64,000 nt of DNA. Origin: an uncultured Poribacteria bacterium. GTDB taxonomy: Bacteria; Poribacteria; WGA-4E; WGA-3G. Location of the stretch: NCBI GenBank assembly GCA_951813545.1, contig OX638352.1, positions 1,116,001 to 1,180,000 on the forward strand, written 5' to 3'. The first letter of the stretch is position 1. The number at the start of each line of letters is the position of its first letter. Below the pieces are notes generated by a model. The model saw nothing but the letters and a program-made list of their open reading frames with translations. It ran no database searches and was not told the origin of the DNA. Below are positions 20,851 through 30,738 of the stretch, in pieces. The translations under genes were made by a program, and so were the position numbers.

Positions 20851-22260
20851 TTAAACATGTATCGGGGCAAACTGCCCTTGAGTGGGTTCCGCTCAGCAGA
20901 ACCACGCTTCAGTAATCCGTGGTGCGGGTTGATGTACCTCTTTGCTACGGAAACCCAACGGCGTGTGCCTGCTACCGTGCATATCAGCGGCGAGTGACCA
21001 TATCCGATAAAAGGTCTCCAAGGTATCCACACCGGCACGCGCGTCGTTTTCAACGAGGGCACTGACCGTTTTATGAAGCTCGTCCATCCGGGCATCCGGG
21101 TGTGCCCATGTGTAACTGAAAGCGGCTTCATCAAGTGTAAGCGAAAGCGTCTTCGTCTCTGGACGGTTGAGTAGATATGAACCGGGCGGAACTAACAACC
21201 GAACGGCATATTGTACCGGATCAACGTGATACACAAGACGATGTGTATCAACAAACTGGAGAATCTCAAGATAATCGTCTAAGGTTGTCCACGGTGTGAA
21301 CGGCACCCAAGTCGGACGGAGTGCGATACCGGTTCCGTGAACGATGTCAATTGCGGCTTCTACATCGGCGCGTGTGTGATGTTTCTCTAAAATCGTTAAC
21401 ACCCTATCGCTCAATGACTCCACAGCAGAGATAACAAACCTACATCCAAGTTGAGCGAATTCTGGGAAATGTTTTCTATGTTTCAGAATATGCTCAACTT
21501 TCGTTGTAAAATCAAAGGTAAGATTCGGATGCACTTCATGCATTGCACGGAGGATGCGAAGTCCGTGCATCGGTCCGTTGAGGAAATCGGGATCTCCGAA
21601 CGTGATATGCGTTGCACCTTGCGCCGCTTGCTCTTGTACCTCAGCAAGTACGGTACCGGGTTGGACAACGAAAAATTTGCCATTATAAACCGGCGGTATA
21701 GGACAGTGTGTGCAGAGATGTTTGCACCCGTGTGTCGTCTCTGTATACCCGACGGTTCGGGTTTCGCCATTATCCTCAAACTGGGCATACACCTCTAACG
21801 GTGGTAGTTTCGGAGTATGAAAACCCGTCTTCTGCGTCTCAATCTGTTCTCCCTCCACAAGGGATTGCACCAACTCAACGAGTAGCATTGACGCTTCGCC
21901 CCCGATGCAAAAATCGACACCGTGTGAAAGGAGATAATCGGCGTTGAGCGTCGCGTAAAGTCCGTACATACATATCAAAGCATCCGATTTGATTTGCTGG
22001 ATACGGTGCAAAAGATGAACACCAAGCCGCAGTGCCGTGTGCATCGGGACCGAGATGCCAATAAATCGTGCGCGTTTGACCTTTTCAACGTCCAGAGGTT
22101 CGACAGCAATATCAATCACGTCAGGTGCGAATCCTGCCGTTTCAAGGGCGCGGAGCGGACGCGTCAGTCCTGAGGGTCGGTGTCCAAGCTCGTAACAGGA
22201 AATCAAGAGGATGGTACCGGGGGCGTGCATTGATGTGGGGATTCGCGTTTCCGTTTCCAT
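20851..22260 (-). CDS. B12-binding-like radical SAM selenoprotein with CUAEP tail; TGA at 20893..20895 read as Sec
   Basis: CX3CX2C in CKHLCTHCPIPP; ORF ends ITEAWFC-TGA, then in-frame GCG GAA CCC ACT CAA GGG CAG TTT GCC CCG ATA CAT GTT TAA = AEPTQGQFAPIHV*; hairpin 20 nt after UGA. Confidence 0.87.
20865..20877 (-). promoter_or_regulatory. Putative bacterial SECIS element (GGGCA-GUU-UGCCC)
   Basis: 5-bp perfect stem, 3-nt loop starting with G; loop starts after 20 nt from the UGA. Confidence 0.75.
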
Positions 22261-22548
22261 GTTAAATAGGATAGCACGTCATCATACAATTAGCAACAGA
22301 ATTCAATTGAAATACACTGTAGCAAAACCCGATAATACTGCTAAACATTTGAAAAGTGCATCCAAGCAGACGTATAGGTGAAAGTTGTATTAACGGAGAA
22401 TGTGCCTCAATCCTGCGGAAAACCCTCCAAAATGTAAAAAATAAATTCGCATTTAGGAGATTTTGAAACGCATAGGAGGTTTACGAAATGAGAAATCGTT
22501 ATTCAGAAATGGTATTAGAACGGATAGTTTTTAGGAGGAACATAAGAA

Positions 22549-24528
22549 ATGTTAGAAAAAACAGGGGCCACACCCATTGTCGCTGACAAAGGTCATCCAA
22601 TGAGCTGGGCTTTACCGGATGGTGCGATTTCTCGGTTCGGGCGTGGATGTGTGCATGCCATGGCAGTATCGCCGGATGGAGCATACCTCGCAGCCGCAAC
22701 CCAAATTGGGTTATGGTGGTATGAACTCGCGACAATGCAACCTGTTGCTCTGTGGGAAACAGAACGAGGAATGCTGGGTGCCATTACGATTTCTCTTGAT
22801 GGACGATTGGCTGCTACCGGCAACTGGGATGGTGTTATCAAAGTGTGGGATATCCAGCGGAGCACCTGCATTACAAAAATTGTGCGGCCAGGGGTAAAAA
22901 ACCCACACCATGGGACTGCAATTCAGTCTCTTGCCTTTTCACCTGATAACCAGCACCTGGCCGCAACGGGTAGCCGTTGTGAGATTGTCTACACCTGGAA
23001 CCCCAGAACCGGCACACCGCTGGCTACGTTCCATGACCGCCAAAGAGAAACACGCAGTTTTTACCCCTCCCTCCCTCGACCCGTTGCTTTTTCGCCAGAC
23101 AGTCGCCTGCTGGCGTGTACGGCTCCCGCCGGGACAACGGATGGCCCCGATGTTGTTTTGGTGTGGGATGTCGTAACCGGTGAGCGCATCGCCTGTCTTA
23201 CCGAACAACCGAGCTTTGTGCGCAGCCTCTGCTTTTCACCTTGTGGACAAACTCTGGCCATCGGCAGCGATAAAGGCACAGTGCAAGTATGGAATGTGAA
23301 GACTTGGGAACAGCAGCGAGTCTATCAGAACTATGATGGCGCCTCTCGCATGAGCGTCTGCTATTCACAGGAAGGCGTTCTTCAGACTCTGGAAAATGCT
23401 CTGGAAAGAAACACTGTCGTCGTGTGGGACGTGGAACGTCATGAAAAACGCTACACGTACGTTGAAAAGGAATGGGAGATTGATGAAGCACTTTTTTCAA
23501 GCAGTTCGCATTTTGTCGTTGCTGGGGGAAAGGAATGGGCAGTCTGGTCACCCGGGGATACCAACCCCCGTAAGTTGCCGCATTTACATGTCGGTGTTCC
23601 GAATTCCGTAGCGTTCTCACAAGATGGCAAAAAAGTGGCAGCCGGAGGGTATGGAAGCACACTCTTCTGGGATATTGCCAACCCCATGCAACCGCCCACT
23701 TTTTTCAAAATATCCGATGACCCACAAGCCGTTTCTGTGTCCACTTCAGAGAAAATTCACTCGACAGCATTTACGTATGATGAAAATACTGTTAAAATAA
23801 TCGTTAAAATAGGGGAAGCCGACGAAAACACGACACCTATGACACTTACACTCCCCGACCCAGAGGCAGTGGTGACAGCCGCAGCACACGCCCCGCTACG
23901 AAATCTCATCGCGTGCGCGGATAGCAAAGGGCATCTGTATGTATGGGATATGAGAAGTGGTGACGTGCGCTGTGTGCTCACACACACACTCCCCTTAGAG
24001 GGGAATTGGGATGATGATAAGATCAGCCGCCTTATATTCAGCCAGGACGGTAAACACCTTGTAAGTGTTCCGAGTTCTTCTGGCACGATGGCAAATCTAT
24101 GGGACATCGATACGGGGAAAGAAAATCCGGAGTTCCGTGTCAACCGTGTCGATACTGTCGCGTTTTCACCTTGCGGTCATAAGATCGCTTGTGGCATAGC
24201 AACGGAAATCCGATTGTGGGATGTCAATAATTGTCGAACTCTTTTGACTCTTCCTCATGGACCTACCAATGGAAATCCGCGTGCCTTGGCGTTTTCACCT
24301 TGTGGGCAATATCTTGCTTCTGGCGCGTGGTGGAATAGGGGCGTGGAAACAGAAAAGGTGCCTATTCGCTTGTGGGAAGTTGCCACCGGCGAAAACATCG
24401 CCACCTTCTGGGGACACCCTACCGATGTCCAAGATCTCGCTTTTTCACCGGACAGCACCCTCTTAGCGAGTGGGAGTTTTGACTGCACCATCCTCCTCTG
24501 GGACGTGAAATCCGTAATAGGTTCTTAA
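22549..24528 (+). CDS. WD40 repeat protein
   Basis: Repeated AFSPDxxxLAxxxxxxxIxLWDxxTG units. Confidence 0.92.
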   Translation: MLEKTGATPIVADKGHPMSWALPDGAISRFGRGCVHAMAVSPDGAYLAAATQIGLWWYELATMQPVALWETERGMLGAITISLDGRLAATGNWDGVIKVWDIQRSTCITKIVRPGVKNPHHGTAIQSLAFSPDNQHLAATGSRCEIVYTWNPRTGTPLATFHDRQRETRSFYPSLPRPVAFSPDSRLLACTAPAGTTDGPDVVLVWDVVTGERIACLTEQPSFVRSLCFSPCGQTLAIGSDKGTVQVWNVKTWEQQRVYQNYDGASRMSVCYSQEGVLQTLENALERNTVVVWDVERHEKRYTYVEKEWEIDEALFSSSSHFVVAGGKEWAVWSPGDTNPRKLPHLHVGVPNSVAFSQDGKKVAAGGYGSTLFWDIANPMQPPTFFKISDDPQAVSVSTSEKIHSTAFTYDENTVKIIVKIGEADENTTPMTLTLPDPEAVVTAAAHAPLRNLIACADSKGHLYVWDMRSGDVRCVLTHTLPLEGNWDDDKISRLIFSQDGKHLVSVPSSSGTMANLWDIDTGKENPEFRVNRVDTVAFSPCGHKIACGIATEIRLWDVNNCRTLLTLPHGPTNGNPRALAFSPCGQYLASGAWWNRGVETEKVPIRLWEVATGENIATFWGHPTDVQDLAFSPDSTLLASGSFDCTILLWDVKSVIGS

Positions 24529-24553
24529 TCCAACATAGATTGGGTGGAACCGC

Positions 24554-24760
24554 ATGAAATTCCATGAGGCAATTGCTGCAGGCATTAGGCATATCCAAGA
24601 AAATAAACCCGTTTCCTTTGAAAGCATCCCCAAATTTCAGGATCGAGTGCGTTTAGGAGAAGCGTTCAAAGGCGCGCTGCTGGACGTGATGCTGTTAGTA
24701 CTGTTCTTTATTGTGCTATTCGCGATGGCGCACGTCTCATTTCAGCGCAAAGAGATATAA
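24554..24760 (+). pseudogene. C-terminal remnant of an ABC-2 permease
   Basis: IPKFQDRVRLGEAFKGALLDVMLLVLFFIVLFAMAHVSFQRKEI nearly identical to the C-terminus of 26670..28121. Confidence 0.75.
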
Positions 24761-24921
24761 ACTCGCGAGCGAATAACCAATAAGGAAATTCCCGATAGGC
24801 GCACCTACAAATCGCACCTATCATTTTTTGCCTCCCTACCCCCAGACATTGCAGTCAGAGTACTGCACCGTGGACTTGCATCGCTGAGCGGATTCGCGCT
24901 TCCATTTCCATAGCATAGAAT

Positions 24922-25083
24922 AGGACTTACGCAGTAGGTTTACGCTGTTCGTTGACTGTGTCTTGGTTCCCCAAAACATTGTTCGCCGAGGTCCCCGTGC
25001 CTCGGCGAACCCGCTTTTCAGGGTGCCACTACCTGAAACCTACACACACGTTTTCTTTTCAAATGGCGTTTGCGTAAGACTTG
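24922..25083. mobile_element. MITE-like element (162 bp), AGGACTTACGCA...TGCGTAAGACTTG, flanked by ATAGAAT direct repeats
   Basis: Imperfect terminal inverted repeat; ATAGAAT at 24915..24921 and 25084..25090; internal 11-bp hairpin at 24981..25010. Confidence 0.6.
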
Positions 25084-25210
25084 ATAGAATACACAACATA
25101 ATTTTCGGTTGAATTTGGGACCGGCATGCTATATAATATTACCGGAAATGCGAAAACCTACCAAATGGCTCATCAATCCATAGGTGTATAATATAAGGAG
25201 AGCCGCTAGG

Positions 25211-26668
25211 ATGCTTTGGACGTTGATTAAACATGAGATTCTAACGAATTTGATAACCTTTCGCTTTTTTATTGCTGTTATCGCGTGTGTGTCCCTTGTA
25301 CTATCGGTTACTCTTGTCTTAACAGACAACTATGAACGGCGACTCGCGAGTTACAATGAGGCACTTCAAGTACATCATGAAAAAAACTTCAGTGCCAGAA
25401 CTTATTCATACTTTTCTCCACAATTGGATCGACCGCCAAATCCATTGAGCCTTTTTAATCAAGGGCTTGACAAGCGGGCTGCGAATTCCATCCTGCTTCG
25501 CCGTGACAAGGTCCCTTCCTTATGGGATGATAATTATCGCAGCGCTGGCTTCGATAATCCCTTCCGCCATCTACTCGCGTCAATTGATATTGTTTCTATT
25601 TTTCAAATTCTTTTAAGCCTGCTTGCTTTGGTTTTTGCCTATGATGCAATAGCAGGGGAACGTGAGGATGGCACATTACGCCTGATCTTGGCAAATCCCG
25701 TGGGGCGCGGGTTGCTTGTATTCGCAAAGTATTTGGGTACGATGATCTGCCTCATCCTTCCACTTCTTATAAGTTTCCTGTTGGCATTGCTGCTGCAGCT
25801 TCAATCTCCCGCTATCAATTATAGCACTGCTGATTTTCTCCGGATAGGTGGCATCCTATTGACTACTATCGTTTATGTCTCCACCTTCTATCTCATCGGA
25901 CTCCTCATTTCATGTATAAGTCACCGTACGGCGACATCACTGATCACTTCAATGTTTATTTGGGTAGTTTTGGTATTCATCCACCCAAATGTGAGTCTCT
26001 TCATGGTGAATCATTTCATTGAGACAGAGGAAAAAATAGAACAAGCGAATCGAGAAGTAGCGCAGATAGCGGAGCGCTTTCAGCGGGAAAAGGGGAAACT
26101 CAGAGACCCGTTTGAATGGCCATTTTTGTTGAAAGGTCAGTGGTGGGGCAGTGCAACGCGGAAAGACGTGACACACATTGAAGTAGATTCCGAATTAGAA
26201 ATCCCGACTGTAAAAGCCTATTATGAGACTTTAGAGCCCAAGCGGATTGATACCGCGGATACAGCTTGGCAGGTGCGAAAACAAGCCTATTCTGAAACCT
26301 TCGTTCGCAAATCAATAACCGCCCGAAACGCCCTTCGTTTCTCACCTACAGGGCTCTATTATCTCACAACAGCGGCGTTCGCAGGAACAGATCGTACAGG
26401 AATAGAAAACTTTTTCAAGTCAACTCGGCGGTATCAGCAAACGATATTGAACTACTTCTATGACAAAAAGGCGTTCGGTTCACGCCAATGGTTTGCCAGT
26501 GATAAGGGGACAGTCCGGTGGGACGATATGCCAAGGTTTTCTTACGAACCTTTAAGTGATTTACAAGATGCAGGTTCCCGGGCCTTTGGTGAGCTGCTCC
26601 AGTTATTTTTCTTAAATCTTGTGCTGTTTATAATGACCTTTGTAATTTTCAACCGGCAGGAGGTGTGA
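25211..26668 (+). CDS. ABC-2 type transporter permease
   Basis: FAYDAIAGEREDGTLRLILANPVGRGLLVFAKYLG; start after AAGGAG. Confidence 0.85.
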   Translation: MLWTLIKHEILTNLITFRFFIAVIACVSLVLSVTLVLTDNYERRLASYNEALQVHHEKNFSARTYSYFSPQLDRPPNPLSLFNQGLDKRAANSILLRRDKVPSLWDDNYRSAGFDNPFRHLLASIDIVSIFQILLSLLALVFAYDAIAGEREDGTLRLILANPVGRGLLVFAKYLGTMICLILPLLISFLLALLLQLQSPAINYSTADFLRIGGILLTTIVYVSTFYLIGLLISCISHRTATSLITSMFIWVVLVFIHPNVSLFMVNHFIETEEKIEQANREVAQIAERFQREKGKLRDPFEWPFLLKGQWWGSATRKDVTHIEVDSELEIPTVKAYYETLEPKRIDTADTAWQVRKQAYSETFVRKSITARNALRFSPTGLYYLTTAAFAGTDRTGIENFFKSTRRYQQTILNYFYDKKAFGSRQWFASDKGTVRWDDMPRFSYEPLSDLQDAGSRAFGELLQLFFLNLVLFIMTFVIFNRQEV

Positions 26669-26669
26669 G

Positions 26670-28121
26670 ATGTTTTGGTATATTATCCAGCGCGAATTAT
26701 TTGAACAACTCAGCAGCCTTCGTTTTGTACTCGCAACCCTCCTCATTGTTTTTCTCATGGTTGTCAATGCTATCGGGCATATTGAAGAATATAAAACGCA
26801 ACAGACAGAATACCGTCGTCAGGTTTCTGCATCCTCGGAGCGTCTGCAAGGAAATAGCAACAATCTCTACACACTCGTTGTGCGCGGACCCGGAGGACTT
26901 AACAAACACCCTTCAAAACTCGCTTTCTGTGCACACGGCAGTGAAAATCATCTGCCGACATCTGTGCTAGGTTGGAGCGCAGGGTGGGGGCGGGACTCAA
27001 ATATAGAGGATAGTATCTATAAAATATCAGGCTTATGGCGGCTAATGTATAATGTTTCACCACCAATAACCGCAAGGAATATTTTCCCAACGTTCCTAAA
27101 AATTGACTGGACGCTCATCATTTCTATTGTACTCAGTTTTGCCGCGCTTGTTTTTGCATTCGACGCGATTTCTGGAGAATTAGGACACGGAACACTCCGT
27201 CTCACATTGTCCAATTCTATTGCCAGAGGCACCTTGCTCGCCGGTAAGTTTTTAAGTATACTGATTAGCCTCGGTGTAGCGTTTCTAACCGGTGTATTGA
27301 TCAACCTATTATTGCTTCACCTCTCAGGAACCCTCCAATTAGATGGACAGGAATGGAGTCGCGTCGGAGGGATTTTCGTGGTAGGTTTGACATATCTTTC
27401 GATTTTTATCGTCCTTGGACTCTTCGTGTCTTCGCGCGTGAACCGCTCCACAACAAGCCTCGTTATCCTTTTACTTCTATGGGTAATTTGGGTTATCCTA
27501 ATACCTGCAACGCTTGGAACAATTCTGAGTGGACTGAACCAACCGCCAACCATTCGGGACTACAGCGCGAAGCATTCTGCACAGCATAAAGAAATTACAG
27601 AACGCTATGAAGCGCGTGGATTATACAACAAAGCTCCAACCCGCCTCCGTCCACCAACACCGGCAACATTGCTCTGGGCAAAGTACCTCAACGAGGAACG
27701 TCAAGCGAGTAACCGATTGACGAAAGAACACTTAAATGCACAAATAAACCAAATTCAGATTGCGAGAGAATTCAATCGCATCTCGCCGACTGCGATTGCA
27801 CAATACGCAATTGAATCTCTCGCTGGAACGGGGTTTCAAAGGCATTTGGATTTCTTGAAAAAAGCCGAGCGTTATGCCGATGTTTTCAACGATTTCCTCA
27901 TCACTGCCGACCGCGCAGATCCAGACAGTCCACACGTTCCATTTGTTAGGGAAGGCATGTCTGATAAGCCTGTCCCCTTTGATAGCATTCCCAAATTCCA
28001 AGACAGGGTACGTTTAGGAAACGCGTTCAAAGGCGCGATGTTGGATGTGATGTTGTTAGTCCTATTCTTCGTTGTGCTATTCGCGATGGCGCACGTCTCT
28101 TTTCAGCGCAAAGAGATATAA
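26670..28121 (+). CDS. ABC-2 type transporter permease (paralogue of the preceding gene)
   Basis: FAFDAISGELGHGTLRLTLSNSIARGTLLAGKFL; starts 1 bp after the preceding stop codon. Confidence 0.85.
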   Translation: MFWYIIQRELFEQLSSLRFVLATLLIVFLMVVNAIGHIEEYKTQQTEYRRQVSASSERLQGNSNNLYTLVVRGPGGLNKHPSKLAFCAHGSENHLPTSVLGWSAGWGRDSNIEDSIYKISGLWRLMYNVSPPITARNIFPTFLKIDWTLIISIVLSFAALVFAFDAISGELGHGTLRLTLSNSIARGTLLAGKFLSILISLGVAFLTGVLINLLLLHLSGTLQLDGQEWSRVGGIFVVGLTYLSIFIVLGLFVSSRVNRSTTSLVILLLLWVIWVILIPATLGTILSGLNQPPTIRDYSAKHSAQHKEITERYEARGLYNKAPTRLRPPTPATLLWAKYLNEERQASNRLTKEHLNAQINQIQIAREFNRISPTAIAQYAIESLAGTGFQRHLDFLKKAERYADVFNDFLITADRADPDSPHVPFVREGMSDKPVPFDSIPKFQDRVRLGNAFKGAMLDVMLLVLFFVVLFAMAHVSFQRKEI

Positions 28122-28139
28122 TATGACAGACGCTCCTGC

Positions 28140-29513
28140 TTATCCTGATAGCCGACGCAGAACGTTGTGCGTGATGCGTTCAACGGTGGGATCGCCACCC
28201 GCTAACCCGTGCGACCAGTCGGTTGTGGCAGCCGTAAAAACTGTCCCACCTTGTGTATAAATCCCCATCGTTGCGGCACCGGTTCTCCCTCTTTCCCAAC
28301 GCTCGTACCATTCACAATCGTCAGGATGCCATCGGACGGGTGCCGTCGCAAGGATCGTGAAACCTTCAGGGGTGCCATCGCGATAGGTGGGGACCGGCAA
28401 ACCGTCTACGAGAGTCCACTCACATCCGTCGCATTCGTAACCGACAATGGTGTTTTCACCACCGAAGGTGGCATCTCGCGAGAGGTTTGTCCCTTCAAAT
28501 ACCCAATGCTCTGGACGATGAACCGTATATTCTCCCGGACCATCCATAAACTGCCCGTGGCTCAAGTGATAACCCCCCTGAAGGAAACCGACACCGGTCA
28601 GCTCGTTTTCAGGACGTCCCACCAGATAGTGGCTCCATAGCGTACTGAGGGTACTATGATCATCAGTTTTATAAACTGGATCCTGATTGTAGGTCTGTTT
28701 CCAGCAGACGAGTGCTCTGCCGTTATCTTCAGAACGGACCTGCCAGCAAACGGAATTCCCACTAAAGAAGGCGGCGTTCCCACCATTGGCGATAAACGCC
28801 TCAAGATTATCGCGCATCGGGGCAGACCAGTATTCATCATGCCCGACACTCAGGACGAGTTTATAATGTTCCAACATTTCAAGGTGAAATTCCAGATCGG
28901 AGTTCGCAGCGTAATCAAGTGTATACCCGTTCTGTTCCGCCCAGACGATAAAAGCGGATTCCCAATTACTGAAGATGCCGCGAGTGGGTCGATCAAACGA
29001 GACGCGGTTTCCTTGTATTTTGCTTGCCCCGTGATACCCGTAAAGGCTGAAGCCACCCCAGTTATTGTAAGCGTTATAGGTGTTGGTAGAGAGCTGAAGT
29101 AGAATAGGCGTATTCGCTCCCGGTTTCGCAGGACGAACAATGAAAAATAGCGTGCTTTCAGCCGTGCGGTGATTTCTATAGATGTGCCCACCACCGCCAT
29201 CAGTTGCGCGGAGTGTGCCTTCATAATAGCCGCTCTGCCACGTTTCAGGCACTTCGAGCGTAAAGACAGGGGACCATCCACATCCCTGCGATGACGCATC
29301 TGTGGGAATCGGTTGCGCTTCACCGGGAAGTTCAGCCTGATGCCAGACGACCTCGCGTGTTGCGCCGATACGGGCAATCTCAAGTGAATAGTTCTCTGCA
29401 CTCGTTGAGATGTGGAACGCAATTTCTTCACCGGGAACATAACTGAGTTGGTGGGTGTATCCGTCAATATACAACGGTCTGATCTGGTTTTCGGTTTGCG
29501 TTAAAGTTGCCAT
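28140..29513 (-). CDS. N,N-dimethylformamidase beta subunit-like domain protein
   Basis: NTYNAYNNWGGFSLYGYH; LVLSVGHDEYWSAPMRDNLEAFIANGGNAAFFSGNSVCWQVR. Confidence 0.75.
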   Translation of the reverse strand: MATLTQTENQIRPLYIDGYTHQLSYVPGEEIAFHISTSAENYSLEIARIGATREVVWHQAELPGEAQPIPTDASSQGCGWSPVFTLEVPETWQSGYYEGTLRATDGGGGHIYRNHRTAESTLFFIVRPAKPGANTPILLQLSTNTYNAYNNWGGFSLYGYHGASKIQGNRVSFDRPTRGIFSNWESAFIVWAEQNGYTLDYAANSDLEFHLEMLEHYKLVLSVGHDEYWSAPMRDNLEAFIANGGNAAFFSGNSVCWQVRSEDNGRALVCWKQTYNQDPVYKTDDHSTLSTLWSHYLVGRPENELTGVGFLQGGYHLSHGQFMDGPGEYTVHRPEHWVFEGTNLSRDATFGGENTIVGYECDGCEWTLVDGLPVPTYRDGTPEGFTILATAPVRWHPDDCEWYERWERGRTGAATMGIYTQGGTVFTAATTDWSHGLAGGDPTVERITHNVLRRLSG

Positions 29514-29829
29514 AGGTGTTCTCCTTTGATGTGCAGAGTAGCATTTTCCAGACGAAATGTCAACTTCTCAAGGACAGAACCATTCGGTTTTTGAATGCAG
29601 AATCGGAACTGGGTGGACGCTGTTATCCAGATAAATAGGGCTTACATGAAGATTAACAGATAAATTGGGTAATCTTGGACGACAAGAATGCTTCCTGATA
29701 ATTGAATGAATCTTGCTATCAAGGCTATTTTTTTGACTCTTTTTGCCAGATATGCTATTATTTTTACAATCTTTTCGGTTTTTGTCATCTTAATTCTCAA
29801 AATTGCTTAAACTTGGAATCGAACACATA

Positions 29830-30687
29830 ATGAATACCAATCAGAAACAGACGACTCCACTATCACCTGAACAGGTGGATCAGTGGGAAAACGACGGATA
29901 TTTGTTGCTAAAAGGCGTTGTTCCAGAATCTGCTATTAACGGTGTCCGCGACAGTTTTGCTCGCGTCGTAGACGGCATAATTCGCGAGTTGAAAGAAGAC
30001 GGGATCATCGAAGATGAAGGGTCAGAACTCCCATTTGAAACCCGATTCGTCCAAGTTGCTGGTGAACATGCCAACCGCTTCGGTCGTTCTTGGCGTAACC
30101 AAGTTGCGACCTCTGAAGTTTTCGAGCTGCACTACGCGCCACGCCTCGTGGATGCAATCGGACACCTCACAGGTACGGATGTCATCGGACACCCCGTTTT
30201 CAATGCGCGTCCGAAACTCCCCGGTCAGCAATTGACCGTCGTTCCATGGCATCAGGACAGCGGTTATTTCGGTACAGTGAGTGAAACTTCACTCATCCCG
30301 ACTGCGTGGATACCACTGGTACCGGTAGATGAAACCAACGGTTGTTTACAAGTGGTTGCTGGCTCACATCGGTTAGGCGTGGTTGATCATCGGACAGAAG
30401 AACGCGAAGGGAAGTTTCTTGAGGTGATGGACGAGCTCATCGAGAATTCTCGTGTTGTGACGTGCCCTATGGAATTAGGCGATGCCTTGGTGTTTCACAA
30501 TCTGACCTTCCACCGATCCCTACCACATACAACAAGCGAGATCGTCCGTTGGGCGATTGACATCCGCTATCTCCGTGACGGCGACCATCCGGGCACAATT
30601 TATTGGCAAGACCCCGATTTCAAGTGGGTTATCCGTAGCGAAACGCAGCCCATAACCGCCTTCGCGCAATGGGTTGAAATGTGGTAG
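29830..30687 (+). CDS. Phytanoyl-CoA dioxygenase (PhyH) family protein
   Basis: VPWHQDSGYFG...TAWIPLVPVDETNGCLQVVAGSHRLG. Confidence 0.9.
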   Translation: MNTNQKQTTPLSPEQVDQWENDGYLLLKGVVPESAINGVRDSFARVVDGIIRELKEDGIIEDEGSELPFETRFVQVAGEHANRFGRSWRNQVATSEVFELHYAPRLVDAIGHLTGTDVIGHPVFNARPKLPGQQLTVVPWHQDSGYFGTVSETSLIPTAWIPLVPVDETNGCLQVVAGSHRLGVVDHRTEEREGKFLEVMDELIENSRVVTCPMELGDALVFHNLTFHRSLPHTTSEIVRWAIDIRYLRDGDHPGTIYWQDPDFKWVIRSETQPITAFAQWVEMW

Positions 30688-30738
30688 CACCCACAATATA
30701 AAACCAGCCAACGCTGGAACAACGGTTTACTATAGCGT

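Noticed and set aside
20893-22260. Radical SAM ORF ending at the TGA as listed in the ORF track
   Set aside because: The in-frame AEP tail and SECIS-like hairpin after the TGA make Sec readthrough the better explanation.
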